Below, one piece after another: positions 16,347 to 24,030 of a stretch of DNA of 64,000 nucleotides. Where the stretch lies: assembly GCA_026709415.1 (NCBI GenBank), contig JAPOSZ010000032.1, forward strand, positions 62,001 to 126,000. Direction: 5' to 3'. The notes under the pieces were generated by a model. The model ran no database searches and was not told the DNA's origin. It saw only the letters and a list, made by a program, of their open reading frames with translations. Both the position numbers and the translations under genes were made by a program. Within the stretch, counting starts at the first letter, position 1, and the number at the start of each line of letters is the position of its first letter. The DNA comes from Flavobacteriaceae bacterium (GTDB lineage Bacteria; Bacteroidota; Bacteroidia; Flavobacteriales; Flavobacteriaceae).

Positions 16347-16354
16347 CAAAAGTA
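16347..16354 (-). promoter_or_regulatory. Candidate -7 box (TACTTTTG on minus strand) for gcvP
   Basis: Read on the minus strand, TACTTTTG matches TAnnTTTG and lies 38 bases before the gcvP ATG. No clear -33 TTTG is visible. I also looked for a glycine riboswitch here; the divergent gap of 133 bases is too short for a typical tandem one. Confidence 0.4.
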
Positions 16355-16441
16355 AATTAACACGGTTTCATTCGAGTCTATGAAGTCTTAAATTGTTAAA
16401 AACTTGTTGTTTAAGTTATCAATGCAGAACCATATTTTTGG

Positions 16442-16876
16442 ATGGAAAAAATTGATAAACTACTGAAACAGTTTTTAAAGAAATATGTTCTTTTTGGGGT
16501 CATTGGATTAATCATTTTGGTTTATTCATTGCTATACATTTTTGATGCAATCAATTCTCAAAATAGTAACTATCAAATAGTTTCTGTTGAAGAATTCAAA
16601 GCATTAATAAAGCAAGGACATCCGATCATCGATGTGAGAAGACCCGATGAATTTATCCAGGGGTCGATACCAAATGCCGTGAATTTTAACGTTTTAGATT
16701 CTAATTTCATCCGACAAATTGATACCTTAGATAAAACAAAACCATATTTAATTCACTGTCGATCGGGAAATAGAAGTAAAAAAGCAATCGATATTATGAT
16801 TGATTTGGGATTTGAAAGAATCTATGACCTTGAAGGAGGATATCTCAATTGGGTAGCTACCGATTCCTTGCCATAG
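16442..16876 (+). CDS. Membrane-anchored rhodanese-like protein
   Basis: This 144-residue protein has one N-terminal transmembrane helix (about 17-35, FGVIGLIILVYSLLYIF) followed by a single rhodanese domain. Catalytic Cys106 lies in HCRSGNRS, the persulfide-forming loop. The conserved IIDVRRPDEFIQGSIPNAVN motif at about 62-81 and the C-terminal LEGGYLNW are present. It probably faces the periplasm and handles sulfur transfer or thiol redox, but the substrate is unknown. It stands alone between gcvP and the TPR protein. The ATG is preceded by a TATTTTTG motif that would leave almost no leader, so I do not call a promoter. Confidence 0.88.
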   Translation: MEKIDKLLKQFLKKYVLFGVIGLIILVYSLLYIFDAINSQNSNYQIVSVEEFKALIKQGHPIIDVRRPDEFIQGSIPNAVNFNVLDSNFIRQIDTLDKTKPYLIHCRSGNRSKKAIDIMIDLGFERIYDLEGGYLNWVATDSLP

Positions 16877-16981
16877 ATTATTTAAGTTTTAATAACAAAA
16901 ATCGAGCAAAGCAAATATTTTGAGAATATTGACCGTTAAGTCAGTAATGAATGGTCAAAAAGGATAAAGACTGGTTGCTAC

Positions 16982-17065
16982 ATCTCTCATACTCTAAGAG
17001 ATGTATTCAAACAAGCCACCGGATTGGGATTAATCGATAAAAATTCTAATTTTGACGCCCCTTAA
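16982..17065 (+). pseudogene. Possible remnant of a nucleotidyltransferase-partner (HI0074-like) gene
   Basis: A 27-codon open segment reads TLRDVFKQATGLGLIDKN and stops at 17063-17065. The RDVFKQA...LGLID pattern resembles the C-terminal half of HEPN-type partners of minimal nucleotidyltransferases, but it is too short to be sure. No start is present. Confidence 0.25.
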
Positions 17066-17071
17066 TGTATT

Positions 17072-17821
17072 ATGGCTACCTATAAAAAGCGCTCCACCAA
17101 ATCTAGTCCGTCTTCTTCTCAAAGTACAACAAAAGAAGTCTTTGAAACCCTTGATGTTACGGCATCAAAGACTGAACGATGGGTTTCAAAAAACCAAAAT
17201 TATATTCTTATTGCTGTAGGAGTGATTGCTATTGGGGTTTTAGGGTATTTAGGTAATCAAAGATTCATTTTAGAACCAAAAGAAAGAGAAGTTGTTGGAG
17301 AAATGGGGCAAGCGCAGGAATATTTCAACATGGCCACCAATAGCGTCATGAACTCCGATTCCCTGTATCGGCTTTCATTAGAAGGGGGGGAAGGAAAATA
17401 CGGCTTTTTAGAAATTATTGATCGGTATAGGGGCACGAAGTCTGCTCGATTGGCTCAATATAGTGCAGGAATTGCCTATTTAAGACTGGGGGAGTATGAA
17501 AACGCCATCCGGCATCTTGAAAGGTTCAAATCAAAAGACATTATTTTTTCAGCTTTGGCCAAAGGAGCCATCGCTGATTCGTTTGCTGGTTTGGGGCAGC
17601 CACAAGATGCCTATGAATATTACTTGGAAGCGATTGATATGAGTGATAACGATTTCACAGCTCCTAAATTTTTATACAAAGCAGCTATACTGGCTCTAGA
17701 ATTAGAAAGGCATGAGGATGCCTTGGAATTTTTCAATACCATCAAAAACGATTATCCCCAAGCAACGGAAGCCGAACATATTGAAATTCAAATTGCCAAA
17801 CTGGAAACATTACTTCGGTAA
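17072..17821 (+). CDS. Membrane-anchored tetratricopeptide-repeat protein (YfgM-like)
   Basis: This 249-residue protein has a cytoplasmic, serine/lysine-rich N-terminus, one transmembrane segment (about 44-62, YILIAVGVIAIGVLGYLG) and a periplasmic helical domain. TPR-like units follow, including AQYSAGIAYLRLGEYENAI and KAAILALELERHEDALEFF. The architecture matches the YfgM/TPR_21 family, which in Proteobacteria associates with envelope chaperones and the BAM or Sec machinery. In Bacteroidota it commonly precedes ribH, as here. The stop overlaps the ribH start by one base (TAATG), indicating co-translation. Specific function is not known. Confidence 0.85.
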   Translation: MATYKKRSTKSSPSSSQSTTKEVFETLDVTASKTERWVSKNQNYILIAVGVIAIGVLGYLGNQRFILEPKEREVVGEMGQAQEYFNMATNSVMNSDSLYRLSLEGGEGKYGFLEIIDRYRGTKSARLAQYSAGIAYLRLGEYENAIRHLERFKSKDIIFSALAKGAIADSFAGLGQPQDAYEYYLEAIDMSDNDFTAPKFLYKAAILALELERHEDALEFFNTIKNDYPQATEAEHIEIQIAKLETLLR

Positions 17822-18324
17822 TGTCAACTCAAGATTACATTTCTACAACAAAAGAAACAAAGGTTTTGATTGATGGGGTTGAGAAACTTAACTTCATTTT
17901 GGTTGTTTCTCAGTGGAATAAGTCCATTACAGATAACTTGTATATTGGAGCTGAATCCAAACTAAAAGAATACGGAGTCACCGAAATCACTAAATGGGAT
18001 GTGCCAGGTAGTTTTGAATTAATCTACGGATGTGGTCTTGCCCAACAAAAAAATCCTAGTGCGGTTATTGCCATTGGCAGCGTCATCAGAGGCCAAACAG
18101 CTCATTTTGATCATATCTGTCAAGGGGTTACCCATGGTATTAAAGATTTGAATTTGAAAGGGACAGTCCCTGTTATTTTCTGTGTTCTTACTGATGACAA
18201 CATAGAACAAGCCCGAGAAAGAAGTGGCGGTAAATTAGGAAATAAAGGTTCACAAGCCGCCATGGCGGCCATTGAAATGGCTCAACTTAGAATCAAAGAA
18301 TTAAATTCGAATAGTTCCTTGTAA
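17821..18324 (+). CDS. ribH: 6,7-dimethyl-8-ribityllumazine synthase
   Basis: This 167-residue cytoplasmic enzyme condenses the ribitylaminouracil intermediate with 3,4-dihydroxy-2-butanone 4-phosphate in riboflavin synthesis. Family motifs are clear: VPGSFELIYG, AIGSVIRGQTAHFDHIC (including the catalytic His), GTVPVIFCVLTDDN and ARERSGGKLGNKG. Length is typical. It is translationally coupled to the TPR gene upstream. Other riboflavin genes are absent from the window and no FMN riboswitch is visible in front of the transcription unit. Confidence 0.97.
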   Translation: MSTQDYISTTKETKVLIDGVEKLNFILVVSQWNKSITDNLYIGAESKLKEYGVTEITKWDVPGSFELIYGCGLAQQKNPSAVIAIGSVIRGQTAHFDHICQGVTHGIKDLNLKGTVPVIFCVLTDDNIEQARERSGGKLGNKGSQAAMAAIEMAQLRIKELNSNSSL

Positions 18325-18333
18325 ATTTGAATC

Positions 18334-18624
18334 ATGCCTAGGATTAATTTTTTTAGACTCTCTAAAAATAGAAAATTCAATTATACGCCTAGGTATTACC
18401 AGGGGAAAAAAGATCATAATATCTATGATTTTGGTTCAAGAATAGCTCGAAGTCGAGAAATATTTAATGATAATGATTATCGAAACCAATGGGCATCCCA
18501 ACGGTTGCGATCTAGAAACAGAAAGAATAGGGCAGTATCGAAAACCTTGATATTGATCATTTTAGTTCTTGTTTTTCTATTTCTTTATATCATTGATTTT
18601 GAGTATACCATTTTCTTTAACTAG
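18334..18624 (+). CDS. Small conserved Bacteroidota membrane protein downstream of ribH
   Basis: This is a 96-residue protein with a very basic, Arg/Tyr-rich N-terminal part (KFNYTPRYYQGKK) and a single C-terminal transmembrane helix (about 70-90, TLILIILVLVFLFLYIIDF). Similar small proteins follow ribH in many Bacteroidota and are sometimes mislabelled as a riboflavin synthase beta subunit; it has no such domain. It sits 9 bases after ribH and 3 bases before mutL, so it belongs to the same operon. Function unknown. Confidence 0.7.
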   Translation: MPRINFFRLSKNRKFNYTPRYYQGKKDHNIYDFGSRIARSREIFNDNDYRNQWASQRLRSRNRKNRAVSKTLILIILVLVFLFLYIIDFEYTIFFN

Positions 18625-18627
18625 TCA

Positions 18628-20388
18628 ATGAGTGGATTGATTTCTCGATTACCCCAGCAAGTTGCCAATCAAATAGCAGCTGGGGAAGTCATTCAAAGAC
18701 CAGCATCGGTTGTGAAAGAATTGATGGAAAACGCCATTGATGCCCGATCAACCCAAATACAAATTTTCATTAAAGAGGCAGGCAGAAGTTTAATAAAAGT
18801 GGTGGACAATGGAGTGGGGATAGCTCCTGAAGATATGGAATTGGCATTCCAAAGACACGCTACATCTAAAATCAAATCCATTGATGATTTGACAAAAATC
18901 GTCACCAAAGGGTTTCGAGGAGAAGCCTTAGCATCCATTGCTTCGATAGCACAAGTAGAAGTCATTTCTAAAACTCAAAACCAACCACTAGGGACATTTC
19001 TTGGTATGGAAGGGGGTAGGGTTACTAAAAAAGAAGCTATGGCTGCTGAAAATGGAACTTCTATTGGGGTTAAAAATCTTTTTTTTAATACACCCGTGAG
19101 AAGAAATTTTTTAAAATCTAACCATCGTGAACAACAGTATATTCTCGATGAAATTTATCGTTTGGCCATATCTCATTGCCATGTTCGTTTTGATGTTTTT
19201 GAAGAGGATCAAGAACTGTTGCATTTACCGGTGGCCACTATAAAATTCCGTTTGAGAAATATTTTTGGCCCCAAACTCAAAGACAACTTATTAGAAATCG
19301 AATCCGAAACTCAAATTGCCAAAATCAGTGGTTATATATTAAATCCATCCATGTCCAAAAAAAGAGGCATTCCCCAATACTTCTTTGTTAATAAACGGTA
19401 TATAAGGCATCCCTATTTGAGGCATGCCATTCTTCAAGCGTATGAAGGCTTACTTCCTGAAAAAAATCAACCAGGTTTTTTTGTCTTTTTAGAAGCCCCA
19501 ACCAATAAAATTGATGTCAATATTCATCCGACTAAAACCGAAGTGAAATTTGAAGAAATTGAACATTTGTATCCCATTTTAAATTCCACAGTTAAATATA
19601 GTTTGGGGATACATCATATCACACCCCCAATTGACTTTGACAAAAATCCTGAATTCAGTGTTCCTCATTTCTTCAGAGACACGACGGTAGAACCGCCTAC
19701 AATTCCTATTGATCCGAAATACAATCCTTTTAGAGATGTTGAAGGTAAACCTTCAGAATGGTCTAATAGAATGTCAACCGATATTTCCCAACCACAAAGG
19801 AATCCTAAATTGGTTGAGATCGCCCCAGATCCTACAATATTTCAATTATTCACGGGATATATTGTTTATTCAAACGGATCAAGTTTGGTTGTTATCAATC
19901 AACGCAGGGCCCATCAACGCATATTGTTCAACAAAATTTGTCAAGAGAATCCCACCGATAAAATATCGAGTCAATTATTAATTTTCCCCATCACTATTTC
20001 TTTATCTGTAAAACAAAATAATGTGTTGAAAGAAATTCAAAACACGTTATCCCTAGCGGGTTTTCAGATTAAGATTATAAACAATACATCGATAGAAGTA
20101 TTGGGGGCACCTGCCTTTTGTCCTATGGAAAAAATTAATTTCATCATCATTGAATTATTGGACAAAGCCCTGGATGAAATGCCAGATCAAAATCATGGTG
20201 TGGAACATTTAATTGCTAAATTTCTTTCAAAAAAATTGGCGATTTCAAACAATCGTGAGCTCAACGAGTTGGAACAAAAGGAGTTGGTCAGGGATTTGTT
20301 TTCTTGTTCAGAATATGTTATGTCTCCGTTTAACAAAAAAATACTCATTAGTTTTGATAAAGATTCACTCGTCAATAAATTCGAATGA
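18628..20388 (+). CDS. mutL: DNA mismatch repair protein MutL
   Basis: This 586-residue protein couples MutS mismatch recognition to strand incision. The GHKL ATPase domain is at the N-terminus: NAIDARSTQI, VDNGVGI, GFRGEALASIASI, and NGTSIGVKNLFFNTPVRRNF. The transducer domain includes NKRYIRHPYL and DVNIHPTKTEVKF. A linker of about 100 residues leads to the C-terminal dimerisation domain. The endonuclease motif DQHA(x)2E(x)4E of nicking MutLs is not conserved: the matching segment is VVINQRRAHQRILF. This suggests reduced or absent metal-dependent nicking, or a lineage variant. The stop overlaps the rhomboid start by four bases. Confidence 0.95.
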   Translation: MSGLISRLPQQVANQIAAGEVIQRPASVVKELMENAIDARSTQIQIFIKEAGRSLIKVVDNGVGIAPEDMELAFQRHATSKIKSIDDLTKIVTKGFRGEALASIASIAQVEVISKTQNQPLGTFLGMEGGRVTKKEAMAAENGTSIGVKNLFFNTPVRRNFLKSNHREQQYILDEIYRLAISHCHVRFDVFEEDQELLHLPVATIKFRLRNIFGPKLKDNLLEIESETQIAKISGYILNPSMSKKRGIPQYFFVNKRYIRHPYLRHAILQAYEGLLPEKNQPGFFVFLEAPTNKIDVNIHPTKTEVKFEEIEHLYPILNSTVKYSLGIHHITPPIDFDKNPEFSVPHFFRDTTVEPPTIPIDPKYNPFRDVEGKPSEWSNRMSTDISQPQRNPKLVEIAPDPTIFQLFTGYIVYSNGSSLVVINQRRAHQRILFNKICQENPTDKISSQLLIFPITISLSVKQNNVLKEIQNTLSLAGFQIKIINNTSIEVLGAPAFCPMEKINFIIIELLDKALDEMPDQNHGVEHLIAKFLSKKLAISNNRELNELEQKELVRDLFSCSEYVMSPFNKKILISFDKDSLVNKFE

Positions 20389-21113
20389 TTAGGTCAATTC
20401 CAAAAGCCGTTCTAAATCTTTTGATTATCAATGTGATTTTGTTTTTTGCATCGCAAAGTATGGGCAATCTGTATCAAGTCTTTGGATTGCGCTATCCTCA
20501 AAACCCTGATTTTGGTTATTGGCAAGTCATCACCCATCTATTCATGCATGGGAATTTTATGCATTTGTTATTTAACATGCTTGTTTTATGGATGTTTGGT
20601 AGTACCCTTGAAAGGGAATGGGGAACTAACAAGTTTTTATTTTTTTATTTTTCAGCAGGACTTGGTGCCGCCGCAATCCAATTATTATATTATTATGTTC
20701 AAATCAATGGTGTTTCAAACTTGTTGAGTGATTTTGGCCTTTCACCATTCGAAATACAGCAAAGACTGATTAATAAAGAATTTCCGAAAGCCTTATTGGA
20801 ATCCAATTTAATAACTTTTTCTAAAGGAGCTGAAGCCTTTCATGTGACTATGGTCGGAGCCTCTGGTGCATTGTATGGCGTTTTAGCGGCATTTGCATTG
20901 ATGTTTCCAAATGCTCGTTTGATGCTTTTGTTTCCACCAATTCCAATCAAAGCAAAGTATTTAGTTCCTGGTTTAATAGTCATCGACTTAATTGGGGCTT
21001 TTTCTAGTTATGACATTGGTTCCATTGCTCATTTTGCTCATTTGGGAGGAGCTTTAACAGGTATTTTGATCATGTTGTACTGGCGAAACCTCAATAAACG
21101 ATCTAGAATTTAG
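20385..21113 (+). CDS. Rhomboid-family intramembrane serine protease, first copy
   Basis: This 242-residue polytopic inner-membrane protein has the rhomboid core. HLFMHGNFMHLLFNMLVLW gives the conserved loop and TM2 histidines, VGASGALYGVLAAF contains the catalytic serine (GxSG), and IAHFAHLGGALTG contains the catalytic histidine. Six hydrophobic helices are visible. Start ATG 20385 overlaps the mutL stop. It is paired with a second rhomboid 11 bases downstream. Substrates are unknown. Confidence 0.92.
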   Translation: MIRSIPKAVLNLLIINVILFFASQSMGNLYQVFGLRYPQNPDFGYWQVITHLFMHGNFMHLLFNMLVLWMFGSTLEREWGTNKFLFFYFSAGLGAAAIQLLYYYVQINGVSNLLSDFGLSPFEIQQRLINKEFPKALLESNLITFSKGAEAFHVTMVGASGALYGVLAAFALMFPNARLMLLFPPIPIKAKYLVPGLIVIDLIGAFSSYDIGSIAHFAHLGGALTGILIMLYWRNLNKRSRI

Positions 21114-21124
21114 TTTGCCGATTA

Positions 21125-22009
21125 ATGTCTTTGAATCTATCACAGAGGTTTAACAATTTAAATATTGCAGAAAAATTAGTTGTCATTAATATTTTATGCT
21201 TTGCCATACCGGCATTGCTGAGAGTATTTTTTTTTCTGTTTGATAGTGACAATACGGATTATTTTAGGTATTTCAATTTACCAGCTAATCTTTCTCAATT
21301 CATCAATCAACCATGGTCGATTATTACCTATAGTTTTTTACATGGAGGGATTCTTCATTTATTATTTAATATGCTTGTCCTTTATTATGTGGGAAGGATG
21401 TTTATTGCCTATGTCGGCAATAGAAAATTTCTTTCAGTTTACTTCATGGGGGTCATTGCAGGTGGAGTTGCCTTTATAATCACATACAATCTTTTTCCAG
21501 TATTTAGTCAGGTGGTTGGAGTATCCGAGTTGGTTGGTGCTTCTGCCGGGGTCATGGCGATATTGATTTTCATGTGTGGATATGTTCCTAGAATGAGGAT
21601 CAATTTTTTCTTTTTTAGTATTCCATTCTATGTCTTAGGTGTTGGTTTGGTCATCTATGACCTATTGACCATACCACTTAATAACAATGCCGGTGGAAGT
21701 ATTGCCCATCTTGGTGGCGCGGCTTTGGGATTTTATAGTGTTTACCAATATAAGTTAGGAAAGTCTTTTGGAAATAGTTTTGAGAAGTTTTTGGATTCCT
21801 TTTTAAATGCATATAAATTTTCATCGAATAAATCGAGGTTTAAAGTCAACAAAAACCAAGATTATAAAAAGAAAAAAAGGCGAAAAAAATCTAAACAATC
21901 ATCAGAGTCTCAAGAAAGGATTGAAAAGATTTTAAAGAAAATCAGTCAATCTGGATATCAAAGTCTGTCTCAAGAAGAAAAAGAGTTTTTATTCAATAAA
22001 GAGGACTGA
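21125..22009 (+). CDS. Rhomboid-family intramembrane serine protease, second copy with basic tail
   Basis: This 294-residue rhomboid is related to the preceding one. It has SFLHGGILHLLFNMLVLYYVG, VGASAGVMAILIF (catalytic Ser in GASAG) and GGSIAHLGGAALGF (catalytic His). Unlike the first copy it carries a C-terminal cytoplasmic extension of about 75 residues: a lysine/arginine-rich linker and a short helical module, RIEKILKKISQSGYQSLSQE, of the type found at the C-terminus of many Bacteroidota rhomboids (SHOCT-like). Consecutive rhomboids after mutL are a common arrangement in the phylum. It is followed by the EEP protein. Confidence 0.9.
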   Translation: MSLNLSQRFNNLNIAEKLVVINILCFAIPALLRVFFFLFDSDNTDYFRYFNLPANLSQFINQPWSIITYSFLHGGILHLLFNMLVLYYVGRMFIAYVGNRKFLSVYFMGVIAGGVAFIITYNLFPVFSQVVGVSELVGASAGVMAILIFMCGYVPRMRINFFFFSIPFYVLGVGLVIYDLLTIPLNNNAGGSIAHLGGAALGFYSVYQYKLGKSFGNSFEKFLDSFLNAYKFSSNKSRFKVNKNQDYKKKKRRKKSKQSSESQERIEKILKKISQSGYQSLSQEEKEFLFNKED

Positions 22010-22032
22010 ATTTTCTTTTAAAATTAAAAATC

Positions 22033-23034
22033 ATGATTAAAAGAATCTTGTTTTCCATGATACTGATGGTCAATATCATTACTCTGATATTTCAATTGGC
22101 ATCTATGGGGAAATGGATCCATTTTGATTTTTTATGGTTTTCACCTCTTTTATGTCCATTGATAAGCATTATCAATTTGATTTTTTTATTGTATTGGATT
22201 ATTCGAGCCAAATGGCCTTTTTTACTCTTTTTATTTGTATTCTTTTTCACTTTAGACAAATGGAGTTTATTATTACAATTACCTGATGGGGAACCAAATA
22301 ACCAAGAGGGTCTTAAAGTAATGAGTTATAATGTGCGTTTGTTTAATCAATTTAATTGGATAGACGATCAACAAATCCCTGAAAAAATTCAAGCCCAGAT
22401 AAACAGTATGGATCCCGATGTGGTTTGCCTTCAAGAATATTCTGTAGAGTTGGCTCCAGATTTTTCAAACTATCCGCATCAATATTTTGAGTCGACGGTG
22501 ACTAATGGAAACCTTGGAAACATCATACTTTCCAAAGCCCCTATTTTAGAATCAGGAAAAGTCGAGTTTGAAAACTCTAATAGCGGGGGTGTTTTTGCTG
22601 ATATAGAAATAGAAAATCGAAGGTTTCGGTTTTTTAGTGTTCATTTTGAATCACTTTCAGCTAATTTCAAAGAGACCATAACCGATTGGCAGTCCCACTT
22701 TAATGAATTTAAAGAGCTAAAAAAAGTACTTGAAATCCAAAACAAACAAGTGGAATTAATTGATTCTGTCGCTCGAAGCACCCAATACCCTGTGATACTC
22801 TGTATGGATTTAAACAACAATGCATTTTCAGACTCTTACCAACAATTGACTCAAAACAGAAAAGATGCTTTTGTTCAACAAGGAATCGGCATTGGAACCA
22901 CATACAATGGATTGATTTTTCCAATGCGAATTGATTTTATAATCGTAAGTGAAAGCATTGATGTTTTGGATTTCAGGACTTCCAAAGTCAAGCTTTCAGA
23001 CCATCGCCCCATAATGGCCGAACTAGCCAATTAG
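22033..23034 (+). CDS. Endonuclease/exonuclease/phosphatase-family membrane protein
   Basis: This 333-residue protein has two or three N-terminal transmembrane helices (residues 1 to about 75) and a soluble EEP-fold domain. Catalytic motifs are visible: VMSYNVRLFNQF (Asn), VCLQEYS (metal-binding Glu), FSVHFES (His), CMDLNNNAFS (Asp-x-Asn) and the C-terminal LSDHRPIMAEL (Asp-His). The fold covers metal-dependent phosphodiesterases, including nucleases and sphingomyelinase-like enzymes; this membrane-anchored form in Bacteroidota has no established substrate. It is the last gene of the ribH-mutL-rhomboid unit and a terminator-like hairpin lies downstream. Confidence 0.85.
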   Translation: MIKRILFSMILMVNIITLIFQLASMGKWIHFDFLWFSPLLCPLISIINLIFLLYWIIRAKWPFLLFLFVFFFTLDKWSLLLQLPDGEPNNQEGLKVMSYNVRLFNQFNWIDDQQIPEKIQAQINSMDPDVVCLQEYSVELAPDFSNYPHQYFESTVTNGNLGNIILSKAPILESGKVEFENSNSGGVFADIEIENRRFRFFSVHFESLSANFKETITDWQSHFNEFKELKKVLEIQNKQVELIDSVARSTQYPVILCMDLNNNAFSDSYQQLTQNRKDAFVQQGIGIGTTYNGLIFPMRIDFIIVSESIDVLDFRTSKVKLSDHRPIMAELAN

Positions 23035-23091
23035 TTCTTTGAGTTTTTCCGTTGCTTAGTCTTATACGCTTAAGTATTTAAATGACTTCAT

Positions 23092-23155
23092 AGCCATGTT
23101 CAACTCGCTAGTCAACATGAACCCATGTTGATTTTATCTTTTCAATGGATCGATA
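23092..23155 (+). repeat. Dispersed repeat, copy A
   Basis: This contains GCCATGTTCAACTCGCTAGT, then CAACATG...CATGTTG (a small palindrome) and TTTCAATGGATC. The first 20 bases recur at 31559 and 35190 with one or two changes; TTCAATGGATC/CATCAATGGATC links copies A and B. Confidence 0.6.
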
Positions 23156-23159
23156 TAAC

Positions 23160-23184
23160 AACTCGAGAAAACGAGTTTTTCTTC
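23160..23184 (+). terminator. Terminator-like hairpin after the EEP gene
   Basis: A six-base stem AACTCG/CGAGTT (23160-23165 with 23172-23177), an AGAAAA loop and a T-rich tail lie 125 bases after the EEP stop. The stem is short, so efficiency is uncertain. Confidence 0.5.
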
Positions 23185-23330
23185 TTGTCTTCCATGAAAA
23201 AATTTAGTAAGACACTCTATCAAGCGTATTCTCAAAGAGATAAAGGAAAAGCGATCTATTATTGATTGTCATTGAATCGTAGTGATTTGACTAGATTTCG
23301 ATATCCCTACGGCACACACGGTGTTTAAAT

Positions 23331-23948
23331 CTAAATTGTCACAACCTTCAACTTTTTAAGAAATGTCAAAGAATCGGGGCCGATATTGAAAAGGAGGTCG
23401 ACAATACTTAAATTAGGGATAAAACCATATTTATTATCAAAAACTTGATGGTACTGATTTAGTGAACAATGGGTTTGATTTTTTGCATTCAATAAATATT
23501 CAGTGATGCGATGTTGGTGTTTGACGGCCTCAATCACTTGATAATCTAGTTCAAAATTTAGAAAGTCACAGACGGTTTGAATTAGTTGGATATTAAACTC
23601 AAATAAATGACTGCTTTGACTCCGATACAAAGGAAACAGTCTGTCTTCATAATACTCAAAATAAGGAGAGCTACGATAGCAAGCACAAAGTGATCTCCAA
23701 TGGATTGTTTTCCATGGAATTTGATTAAAAATTCGGGTCTCTCCATCGGTTCGAACATCATTTTTTTTGTCGTGAACAATGGGAACCACTAGGCGTAATT
23801 TTCCATTTGGGCCATAGATGTATGTGCGATTCCGAAATGTTTGTTTCTGATAGCGCCAATTGCTTGCAAAAAGAATTTGTTTTTGATGGATCAACCAGCT
23901 GAAATAAGATATTGGTGGTAAATAGGCTGGTATGAGGATGTTTTTCAG
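23331..23948 (-). CDS. WbqC-like family protein
   Basis: This is a member of the WbqC-like family, which occurs near surface-polysaccharide or envelope genes; the biochemical role is unproven. Recognisable features are YQKQTFRNRTYI, NGKLRLVVPIVH, IPWKTIHWRSLCACYRSSPYFEYYED and the C-terminal LSIVDLLFNIGPDS. The first ATG (23894) would give 187 residues but leaves out a conserved N-terminal segment: the frame continues upstream through ILIPAYLPPISYFSWL. The family normally begins MxxILxPxYxPPxxYF, so initiation is probably at CTG 23948 (205 residues), where an ATG would be expected. In Bacteroidota this gene normally follows lepB, as here. Confidence 0.8.
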   Translation of the reverse strand: MKNILIPAYLPPISYFSWLIHQKQILFASNWRYQKQTFRNRTYIYGPNGKLRLVVPIVHDKKNDVRTDGETRIFNQIPWKTIHWRSLCACYRSSPYFEYYEDRLFPLYRSQSSHLFEFNIQLIQTVCDFLNFELDYQVIEAVKHQHRITEYLLNAKNQTHCSLNQYHQVFDNKYGFIPNLSIVDLLFNIGPDSLTFLKKLKVVTI

Positions 23949-24030
23949 GATTCTAAAATTCTAAAAATTATAACGGTAATATGAAGTGAAATTCTCAACG
24001 AAGCTTTCTATCAAGCCAAGGCAAACAAGC

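Noticed and set aside
20385..22009. Two rhomboid genes as a recent duplication
   Set aside because: They share only family motifs, differ in length and C-terminal architecture, and consecutive rhomboids are common in Bacteroidota.
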